Below are positions 49,334-55,536 of a stretch of DNA of 64,000 bases, piece after piece. The notes under the pieces are model-generated. The model saw nothing but the letters and a program-made list of their open reading frames with translations, did not search any database and had not been told where the DNA came from. Source of the stretch: RUG11237 sp050874665 (lineage in GTDB: Bacteria > Bacillota > Clostridia > Lachnospirales > Lachnospiraceae); contig JBNMLC010000001.1 of the NCBI GenBank assembly GCA_050874665.1, positions 372,001-436,000 of the forward strand, read 5' to 3'. Within the stretch, counting starts at the first letter, position 1. Each line of letters begins with the position of its first letter. The translations under genes were made by a program, and so were the position numbers.

Positions 49334-50371
49334 ATGAAAAAAATAAAAAAAATAACAGCATTATTACTTTGTGGTGTTCTCAGTATTACAAGCCTTACTT
49401 CTTGTAATGGAAGAAAATCCACAATTTTTATGGGAAGGCTTTCTGATACAGAAGTGTTTCGGATTGGAGATAATGTATGTACCTTGCCGGAATTAAAGGT
49501 ATATCTGACTACGGCACAAAAGCAGTATGAAAATATTCTGGGCGTGGATATGTGGGAACGGGATTTTGGAGGAGTTACGTTAGAATCCTATTTAAAGGAA
49601 ACTATACTTGGACAGATTGCACAGATTAAAACAATGACATTATTGGCAGAAGAATATAAAGTTACGTTGGACGAGCAGGAAGAAAAAAAAGTTTCTGAGG
49701 CAGCAAACAAGTATTTTTCATCTTTAAATGAGAAAGAAATTGCTTATATGGGAATTACAGAAGAGGAAGTGGCAACTTTATACCGGGAATATGCATTGGC
49801 AAATAAGGTGTATGAAGAGATTACAAAGGATGTAGATAAAGAAGTAAGTGATGATGAAGCAAGAAAGATTACGGTACAGCAGATTCTTTTTGCTTTTGAT
49901 GAAGAAAGCACAGACAGTAAGAAAAGTGAGCAGTATAAGAAAGCACAGGCAGTGTTAAAACAGGTGCAGGCTCAAGGTGCAGACTTTATGGATATTGCTG
50001 AGAAAAACAGTGAAGATGAAGTGATAGAGTATACTTTTGGAAAAGGTGAAAAGGAAAAACCATTAGAAGATGCTGCGTTTAATTTAGATACAGATCAAAT
50101 CAGTGATATTATAGAAACTTCTTATGGATATGTGATTATCAAATGTACCAGTAATTTTGATCGTGCGGAAACAGATGCGAATAAAGCCGCTATTGTAGAA
50201 CAGAGAAAAACCAAAGCGTTTGATGATGTGTACAATGAATTTGTTAATCGGCAGGCATCTCAGTTTAATGATAAATTGTGGGAAAAAATCACTTTTACAG
50301 AGGATAAAGATGTTACGAATATGACTTTTTTTGAAGTATATAACCAAGTGTTTGGGCTTCAGGGAGAGTAG
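49334..50371 (+). CDS. PrsA/SurA-like peptidyl-prolyl isomerase lipoprotein
   Basis: 345 residues. A lipoprotein signal peptide ends SLTSCNG with lipobox LTSC (Cys24), so the protein is tethered outside the membrane. The N-terminal SurA_N-like helices (about 45-165) precede a parvulin domain: KITVQQILFAFDEES, AQAVLKQVQAQGADFMDIAEKNSEDE, FGKGEKEKPLEDAAFNLDTDQISDIIETSYGYVIIK. The DQISDII.T.YGYVIIK ending is diagnostic. It helps fold secreted proteins, and would be useful for the adhesins and pullulanase in the window. Stands between its own promoter and the AlkD-like gene. Confidence 0.88.
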   Translation: MKKIKKITALLLCGVLSITSLTSCNGRKSTIFMGRLSDTEVFRIGDNVCTLPELKVYLTTAQKQYENILGVDMWERDFGGVTLESYLKETILGQIAQIKTMTLLAEEYKVTLDEQEEKKVSEAANKYFSSLNEKEIAYMGITEEEVATLYREYALANKVYEEITKDVDKEVSDDEARKITVQQILFAFDEESTDSKKSEQYKKAQAVLKQVQAQGADFMDIAEKNSEDEVIEYTFGKGEKEKPLEDAAFNLDTDQISDIIETSYGYVIIKCTSNFDRAETDANKAAIVEQRKTKAFDDVYNEFVNRQASQFNDKLWEKITFTEDKDVTNMTFFEVYNQVFGLQGE

Positions 50372-50395
50372 CAAAGTAAAGAGGGGAGCTGCTAA

Positions 50396-51088
50396 ATGGA
50401 GATAAAAGAAGAAATCAGAGAAATGTTATTTGCATTGCAGGATAAAAAGTATAGAGAATTTCACAGCAGGCTAATACCTACCGTGAATCCGGAAAGTATT
50501 ATCGGGGTGCGCACGCCGGCGCTGCGAAAGCTTGCCAAAGAGCTTGCAAAACAACCGGAATATATGGAATACATTCATATGCTGCCGCATGATTATTATG
50601 ATGAGAATAATCTTCATGGTTTTTTCATAGAAACAATCAGCGATTATGATGAGTGCGTGGCAGCAATCAATGAATTTCTTCCCTATGTGGATAACTGGGC
50701 AACTTGTGATTTAATATCGCCTAAGGTATTTAAAAAGCACCGGGTGGAACTGTTAGAACATATTAAAATCTGGCTGGGGTCAAAGGAAACCTACACGATA
50801 CGTTATGGAATTGAAATGTTGATGACACATTATCTGGACGAAGATTTTAAGACAGAGTACTTAGACTGGGTGGCGCAAATTCGCTCGGAAGAGTATTATG
50901 TAAATATGATGATAGCGTGGTATTTTGCTACCGCTTTGGCAAAGCAACCCGTGGATGCATTGCCGTATATACAACAGGTACGTCTGGATATATGGACACA
51001 TAATAAAGCTATTCAAAAGGCTGTGGAAAGCCACCGTATTTCAGACGAGCAGAAAACGTATTTAAAAACGTTAAAGATTAAAAAATAA
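50396..51088 (+). CDS. DNA alkylation repair protein (AlkD-like)
   Basis: 230 residues, all-helical HEAT-repeat glycosylase fold. IIGVRTPALRKLAKELAK and the catalytic-pocket region FLPYVDNWATCDLISPKVFKKH (Trp and Asp) are the AlkD signature. The second half has TIRYGIEMLMTHYLDE and YYVNMMIAWYFATALAKQP, which also occur in the family. It removes alkylated bases such as 3- and 7-alkylpurines. AGAGGGGAG precedes the ATG. It follows the PrsA gene by 24 bases and is convergent with the AraC gene, 10 bases apart. Confidence 0.9.
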   Translation: MEIKEEIREMLFALQDKKYREFHSRLIPTVNPESIIGVRTPALRKLAKELAKQPEYMEYIHMLPHDYYDENNLHGFFIETISDYDECVAAINEFLPYVDNWATCDLISPKVFKKHRVELLEHIKIWLGSKETYTIRYGIEMLMTHYLDEDFKTEYLDWVAQIRSEEYYVNMMIAWYFATALAKQPVDALPYIQQVRLDIWTHNKAIQKAVESHRISDEQKTYLKTLKIKK

Positions 51089-51098
51089 AAACTAAAAA

Positions 51099-51941
51099 CT
51101 ACAAGCATGATAGAAGCTTTTTGGGAGATTTTCCGTATCTTTTTTTGTAGGCATGATAAAAAGCACCATAGCTGCTGAATCCACTCTGGTAGCATGCATC
51201 TGTAATGGACAGTCCTTCTCTGATGTAGTGATTACATAAATACAAACGCTTTTCGGTAATATATTTTCCGATGGTACATCCTGTTTCAGATTTAAATAAA
51301 TGCATGATGTAAGAGGGATGCAGAAAAAGTTCAGCCGCAATAGTTTCTATGGATAGATTTTCAGCGATGTGTTCGTTGATATAAGAAATAAGCTGTAAAA
51401 CCGTAGGATTTGCAGTAGCGGCAGAGGTAAACGTTTTGGTATTTTTCAGCAAAAGTCGGTTGATCCAGATTAGATATTCTGTAATTTTTATTTTTTGAAA
51501 TAGCTCTTGAGAAAAGTCTTTTTCGCTTAAGGAGAGCAATAATTCCTGTATAATGGACTGCAGCTTAGGTGAAGGAGTTTTTTGTCGTATCAGATTGGAA
51601 TGATTTTCCTGCGCCTGGACAAAACATTGGTTTAAATTATCGTTTCCATTTGCTGTGGAGAAAAAATATTCTTCAGAAATATATAGTATTAATCTTTCGT
51701 AGGGAGAATCATCTAAAATAACCGGTTTATGCAGTTCTCCGGGACTGATGAGCAGGGTATCATAGGGCTTCAACACGTATTCTTTCCCTTCGATAAAATA
51801 GCTTACGTTCCCACTTAAAGGAATTAGCAGTTTATAAAAGTCATGGTAGTGGTATTCGAAAACGTGTAGTTTATCGTCAACCAGATGAAAAAGCTTAAAT
51901 TCACTTTCTAAATATCCTTTCTTTTGTATGGTGCTTTGCAT
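51099..51941 (-). CDS. AraC family transcriptional regulator (cupin sensor)
   Basis: 280 residues on the minus strand. The N-terminal half is a cupin: HVFEYHYHDFYKLLIPLSGNVSYFIEGKEYVLKPYDTLLISPGELHKPVILDDSPYERLIL. The C-terminal half is a double HTH: LSIETIAAELFLHPSYIMHLFKSETGCTIGKYITEKRLYLC ... SITDACYQSGFSSYGAFYHAYKKRYGKSPKKL. Such regulators bind small ligands through the cupin. It is divergent from the DapF-family gene; a 56-base inverted repeat with its promoter lies between them, so it probably regulates itself and that gene. Confidence 0.93.
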   Translation of the reverse strand: MQSTIQKKGYLESEFKLFHLVDDKLHVFEYHYHDFYKLLIPLSGNVSYFIEGKEYVLKPYDTLLISPGELHKPVILDDSPYERLILYISEEYFFSTANGNDNLNQCFVQAQENHSNLIRQKTPSPKLQSIIQELLLSLSEKDFSQELFQKIKITEYLIWINRLLLKNTKTFTSAATANPTVLQLISYINEHIAENLSIETIAAELFLHPSYIMHLFKSETGCTIGKYITEKRLYLCNHYIREGLSITDACYQSGFSSYGAFYHAYKKRYGKSPKKLLSCL

Positions 51942-51987
51942 ATGTCAATCCAACCCTTCTATTGCTTATATTTATAAATCCGAAGCT

Positions 51988-52057
51988 ATTATACAACATT
52001 ATTTTAAAGAAATGAAGCAGAAAACATAAATTTCTTTAAAATATTGTTGCGTATAAT
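51988..52057 (+). promoter_or_regulatory. Divergent promoters inside a long inverted repeat
   Basis: The arms CAACATTATTTTAAAGAAAT (51994-52013) and ATTTCTTTAAAATATTGTTG (52030-52049) pair with one mismatch across a 16-base gap. Directly outside them lie a minus-strand -10 TATAAT (51988-51993) for the AraC gene and a plus-strand -10 TATAAT (52052-52057) for the DapF-like gene. Each arm thus covers the spacer of one promoter. This is an operator-like arrangement. Confidence 0.75.
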
Positions 52058-52080
52058 GAAAGAAAAAAGGAGTTAAATGT

Positions 52081-52944
52081 ATGAGTATGAAGTTTTATAA
52101 ATATCATGGATTAGGGAATGATTATTTGGTGTATGACCTTAAGGAAAATCGGGTAGAGCTAAATGCAGAGATGATTGCAATGATATGTGACCGTAATTTT
52201 GGCTTGGGGTCTGATGGAATTTTAATTGGTCCATTTTGGCGAAATAAAAGCCCGGAAGTGAAGATATATAATCCAGACGGTAGTGAGGCAGAGAAGAGCG
52301 GTAACGGGGTTCGTATATTTTCAAAATATTTAAAAGATGCTGGTTATATAAAAGAAAAACATTTTTTATTACAAACACTTGGCGGAGCGGTAGAAGTGAC
52401 CTATAATAATGAAGATGGAAGCGATGTTACGGTGTCAATGGGCAAATTGGATTTTTCGAGAGAAGCTGTGGGAGCGGTGGAGGTGCCGGAGGAATTAAGT
52501 AACGTTCGTTTAAAATTTGGAGAAGAATGCTACGATTGCACTTGCGTATCTATTGGAAATCCCCACTGTGTCATTAAAATGCCGGAGGTCACAAAGGAAT
52601 TGGTTTGCCAGATAGGAAAATATTCAGAAAAAGCGGAATATTTCCCAAGAAGAATTAACACTCAAATTGTAAAAGTGTTAGATAGAAATAATATTCAGAT
52701 AGAAATTTATGAACGGGGTGCAGGTTACACTTTGGCTTCCGGCAGCAGCAGTTGTGCCGCGGCAGCGAGTATGTACCGAAGAGGTATGGTTGCTTCGAGT
52801 GTAAATGTGCATATGCCTGGTGGGGTACTTAAAATTGAAATCCAACCGGATTGGTATGTGTATATGACTGGAGAAGTGGCTTTTGTGGGAGAAATGAAAC
52901 TTTTGAAAGAGTTTGAGCTCAAGTTGATTCAGGGAAAAAAGTAA
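52081..52944 (+). CDS. dapF: DapF-family epimerase with both catalytic Cys replaced by Ser
   Basis: 287 residues, the length and fold pattern of diaminopimelate epimerase: KYHGLGNDYLVYD, GLGSDGILIG, NPDGSEAEKSGNGVRIFSKYL, SIGNPHCVI, PRRINTQIVKV, EIYERGAGYTLASGSSSCAAAA. In true DapF the two catalytic Cys lie in E.CGNG and ACG.G; here the codons are AGC (Ser73) and TCC (Ser220). Tyr216 also replaces the usual Glu in ERG.GET. The protein may not be a DAP epimerase but a related racemase/isomerase, or an enzyme with altered chemistry. It is divergent from an AraC regulator; a cysteine hydrolase follows 72 bases on. Family certain, reaction uncertain. Confidence 0.8.
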   Translation: MSMKFYKYHGLGNDYLVYDLKENRVELNAEMIAMICDRNFGLGSDGILIGPFWRNKSPEVKIYNPDGSEAEKSGNGVRIFSKYLKDAGYIKEKHFLLQTLGGAVEVTYNNEDGSDVTVSMGKLDFSREAVGAVEVPEELSNVRLKFGEECYDCTCVSIGNPHCVIKMPEVTKELVCQIGKYSEKAEYFPRRINTQIVKVLDRNNIQIEIYERGAGYTLASGSSSCAAAASMYRRGMVASSVNVHMPGGVLKIEIQPDWYVYMTGEVAFVGEMKLLKEFELKLIQGKK

Positions 52945-53016
52945 ATATTCTTTCCAATATAGAGTATAAAGTATATTATTAAAAAAACAGATAACAGAAA
53001 AAGAAAGAAGGGTATT

Positions 53017-53541
53017 ATGAAAAATTATTTAGTTGTTGTGGATATGCAAAAAGATTTTATTGATGGTGTTCTTGGAACAAGCGAGGCGGTAGAAATTGTC
53101 GAGAAGATTGTAGAAAAAATGAGTACCTTTGATGGGGAAATTATATTTACCAGAGATACTCATTTTGATAATTACTTAGATACTCAGGAGGGAAAATATT
53201 TGCCGGTGCCACATTGCAAAAAGGGGAGCAGCGGATGGCAGTTACAAGAACGCATTGCTGCTGTAAAACCTGAAGATGCAAAAATATTTGACAAAAATAC
53301 GTTTGCATCTGTGGAACTTGCTTCTTATTTGAGTGAAGTGAATGAAAAGGATGGAATAGAGCAGATTACGTTTGTTGGGGTATGTACAGATATTTGCGTG
53401 ATTTCTAATGCTATGCTTGTAAAAGCTTATATGCCGGAAGTGGAAATTGTAATAGATGCGAAATGTTGTGCGGGTGTAACACCGAAAAGCCACAACAATG
53501 CATTAGAAGCAATGAAAATGTGTCAGATTATCATTGTATAA
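53017..53541 (+). CDS. Cysteine hydrolase (isochorismatase/nicotinamidase-like)
   Basis: 174 residues of the isochorismatase-like fold. The likely triad is Asp9 (VVVDMQKDF), Lys93 (IFDKNTF) and Cys127 (CTDICV). GEIIFTRDTHF is the usual strand-loop and FVGVCTDICVISNAMLVKAYMPEVEIVIDAKCCAGVTPKSH is the C-terminal signature. Nicotinamidases carry DxH metal ligands near residue 50; here RDTHFDNY fits that pattern, so nicotinamidase is possible. It sits behind the DapF-like gene and may share its transcript. A nicotinamide link to nadA at 57.7 kb is only speculation. Confidence 0.8.
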   Translation: MKNYLVVVDMQKDFIDGVLGTSEAVEIVEKIVEKMSTFDGEIIFTRDTHFDNYLDTQEGKYLPVPHCKKGSSGWQLQERIAAVKPEDAKIFDKNTFASVELASYLSEVNEKDGIEQITFVGVCTDICVISNAMLVKAYMPEVEIVIDAKCCAGVTPKSHNNALEAMKMCQIIIV

Positions 53542-53634
53542 AAAACTGTTCAGTGTTATTCCATGAGTCTTGATGATGAAAATTGATTGGTATTGACGCA
53601 GGCAGAGAGGTTTAAAGCACAGAAACGGAGGAGA

Positions 53635-54294
53635 TTATTTCTGTAACAATTGAAAGTGGTTTTTGTGAAAGCGAAGGATTCCGTCCTTTTGCATTTTGCA
53701 TAGTTCATTGGATAAGGCACTGCGATCTAAGTTCAGATAATCAGCCATTTGTTGACGATTGAAGGGAATATCAAATTCCAGAGAGTGTTTCAATCGTGAC
53801 TGTGAAATTAGATACGAGAGAACACGTCCACGGATATGCTTCGAGGAGGTGTGAAGGTTTCGGCTGGAAAGTTCTAGATTTTTTCTATTAGATATATTAA
53901 GTAAATTCATAATAAAAATCGGGTACCAGTTGCAGTTTTGTACTGCCGGTGTCTCGATTTTTTTTAAATTTAAAAAAAGAATTTCACAGTCACTTCCAGC
54001 TATGACATCAACCATTAGTGTTTCTTCCGTAAGCATCGCATAAGTTTCGGCAAAGGTTTGGCCTTCCCCGATATGTGAAAGAATGTTTCGATTTCCCTGA
54101 TAATCAATACGCTCGATTCTTACGCTTCCGTGTAAAATGATGCCCATTTCCTCGGTGTGGGTGCCTTCGTAAAAAATTAGTGACTCTTTGGGAAAATAAG
54201 CGGTTCTAAAAGAGAGAAGTGGTAAGGCATCTTTTAATTGTTCTTCACTAAAGTTTTTGAATACGGGTGTCTTGGTAAGGTAATAAAAATTCAT
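53635..54294 (-). CDS. Crp/Fnr family transcriptional regulator
   Basis: 219 residues on the minus strand. Cyclic-nucleotide-binding-type beta roll: LLSFRTAYFPKESLIFYEGTHTEEMGIILHGSVRIERIDYQGNRNILSHIGEGQTFAETYAM. C-terminal winged helix: IPFNRQQMADYLNLDRSALSNELCKMQKDGILRFHKNHF. There is no N-terminal Cys cluster, so it is not a classical FNR. It is divergent from a ferredoxin-domain gene (107 bases apart), an arrangement seen in Clostridia around nitrosative or oxidative stress regulators. The gap contains GTTGGTATAAC, a possible dyad for such a protein. Confidence 0.9.
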   Translation of the reverse strand: MNFYYLTKTPVFKNFSEEQLKDALPLLSFRTAYFPKESLIFYEGTHTEEMGIILHGSVRIERIDYQGNRNILSHIGEGQTFAETYAMLTEETLMVDVIAGSDCEILFLNLKKIETPAVQNCNWYPIFIMNLLNISNRKNLELSSRNLHTSSKHIRGRVLSYLISQSRLKHSLEFDIPFNRQQMADYLNLDRSALSNELCKMQKDGILRFHKNHFQLLQK

Positions 54295-54401
54295 AAAATC
54301 TCCTTAAAATTTGTAAAATGGTTGGTATAACAACAGAAATATGATGAATATTTTACTACAATATAGATGAAAAGAAAAGTGAATTTTAGGAGGAAATAAA
54401 A

Positions 54402-55112
54402 ATGATTAGAAAAATAATTCGAATAGACGAAGAAAAATGTAATGGATGTGGTGTTTGTGTAAATGCATGCCATGAAGGTGCAATCGGTATGGTAGACGGC
54501 AAGGCAAAGCTTCTTAGAGAGGATTACTGTGATGGATTAGGTGATTGTCTTCCGCAATGCCCTACGGGAGCAATTTCTTTTGAGGAACGTGAGGCGGCAG
54601 CATATGATGAAATTGCCGTGAAAGAAAACCAGAAAAAAATGAAATTGAAAATCGGCGGTGGTTGTCCGGGGTCTAAAATAAGGCAGATGAACAGAAAGGT
54701 AATAACTCATAATCAAGAGGGTGAAAATGAAACATTGGCAAATATGATATCTGAATTACAAAACTGGCCGGTACAGATTAAGCTGGCACCTGTCAATGCA
54801 CCATATTTTGATGGAGCGAAATTGTTAATAGCTGCAGATTGTACTGCATATGCGTATGCTTCTTTTCATCAGGAATTTATCAAGGGAAAGATAACGTTGA
54901 TTGGTTGCCCAAAGTTAGATGAGGTGGATTATAGTGAAAAACTGACACAGATTATAGCACACAATGATATTCAAAGTGTAACAATTGTCCGTATGGAAGT
55001 ACCATGCTGTGGAGGTTTGGAAATGGCGGCGAGAAGGGCATTGCAGGATAGTGGAAAATTTATTCCGTGGCAGGTGGTAACGATTGGAATTGATGGAGAA
55101 AAAGTGGAGTAG
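54402..55112 (+). CDS. Ferredoxin-domain (2x4Fe-4S) protein
   Basis: 236 residues. Two 4Fe-4S motifs at the N-terminus: CNGCGVCVNAC and CDGLGDCLPQCP. The rest (about 70-236) is a helix-strand domain with GGGCPG, LIAADCTAYAYASFHQEFIKGKITLIGCPKLDE and MEVPCCGGLEMAARRALQ, whose Cys residues (CP, CC) are also conserved-looking. This type occurs next to Crp/Fnr regulators in Clostridia and may carry electrons in a stress response; the partner is unknown. AGGAGG precedes the start. Its TAG is followed, in the same frame, by a truncated mutT sequence. Confidence 0.85.
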   Translation: MIRKIIRIDEEKCNGCGVCVNACHEGAIGMVDGKAKLLREDYCDGLGDCLPQCPTGAISFEEREAAAYDEIAVKENQKKMKLKIGGGCPGSKIRQMNRKVITHNQEGENETLANMISELQNWPVQIKLAPVNAPYFDGAKLLIAADCTAYAYASFHQEFIKGKITLIGCPKLDEVDYSEKLTQIIAHNDIQSVTIVRMEVPCCGGLEMAARRALQDSGKFIPWQVVTIGIDGEKVE

Positions 55113-55304
55113 AGGAGAACAGCAGGTGAAGATGGGAGTTCGATTATTTTTGCAACCCAAAGAGGCTATGGAGAATTTAAAGGAGGCTGGGAATTTCCCG
55201 GAGGAAAAATAGAAGAAGGGGAAACTCTAAAAGGGGCTCTGAAAAGGGAAATAATAGAAGAACTTGAACGAGAGCACTGTTTGTATGAAAATGCGAGTGT
55301 GTAG
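55113..55304 (+). pseudogene. Truncated MutT/NUDIX hydrolase remnant
   Basis: In frame with the ferredoxin gene and directly after its TAG, 63 codons read ...EDGSSIIFATQRGYGEFKG, then GWEFPGGKIEEGETLKGALK and REIIEELER. The NUDIX box G-x5-E-x7-REUxEE is intact: GKIEEGE, then REIIEEL. The N-terminal strand (start Met and the first 10-15 residues) is missing, and the end after the NUDIX box stops at TAG 55302, roughly half a normal MutT. No start codon or ribosome-binding site lies before it. It is therefore a remnant of an 8-oxo-dGTP-type hydrolase gene. Confidence 0.7.
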
Positions 55305-55354
55305 AAGGAGAAAAAGGTAAAGATAAGTAAGTTTATAAAAATTTCATAAAATTA

Positions 55355-55381
55355 TTAGCACTCGTTTATAATGAGTGCTAA
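55355..55381 (+). promoter_or_regulatory. CIRCE operator (HrcA-binding site) of htpG
   Basis: TTAGCACTC - GTTTATAAT - GAGTGCTAA: the exact CIRCE inverted repeat with the canonical 9-base spacer. It is followed by TTTTTTC, so the same hairpin could also end transcripts from upstream. It ends 7 bases before the htpG -35. Confidence 0.93.
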
Positions 55382-55388
55382 TTTTTTC

Positions 55389-55417
55389 TTGACTTTTATA
55401 GGTTCTCGTATTAAACT
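55389..55417 (+). promoter_or_regulatory. Promoter of htpG
   Basis: TTGACT (55389-55394), 17-base spacer, TAAACT (55412-55417), directly downstream of CIRCE. The transcript would have a leader of about 110 bases. Confidence 0.75.
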
Positions 55418-55444
55418 TTATTTTAGTTAAGATTAGGGTGTCGA

Positions 55445-55502
55445 AACATCGTAATCTGTGATTACCGGACTGTCCTGTGCGTGGCACTCCCGTAATCAGT
55501 CG
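55445..55502 (+). other. Structured htpG leader with two alternative hairpins
   Basis: GTAATC (55451-55456), GATTAC (55460-55465) and GTAATC (55492-55497) occur in order. GATTAC can pair with either copy of GTAATC, giving two exclusive hairpins, the second extended by CGG/CCC-type pairs. GACTG/CAGTC nearby can extend it. A heat-sensing or regulatory role is possible. The rest of the 55305-55354 gap is AT-rich with nothing else. Confidence 0.45.
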
Positions 55503-55536
55503 AAAAATAAAAGAAAAATTGAATGGAGTGATTTAA

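Noticed and set aside
55355..55390. CIRCE taken as an ordinary terminator
   Set aside because: The exact CIRCE sequence with 9-base spacing and the promoter 7 bases on make the operator the primary role; it may also terminate.
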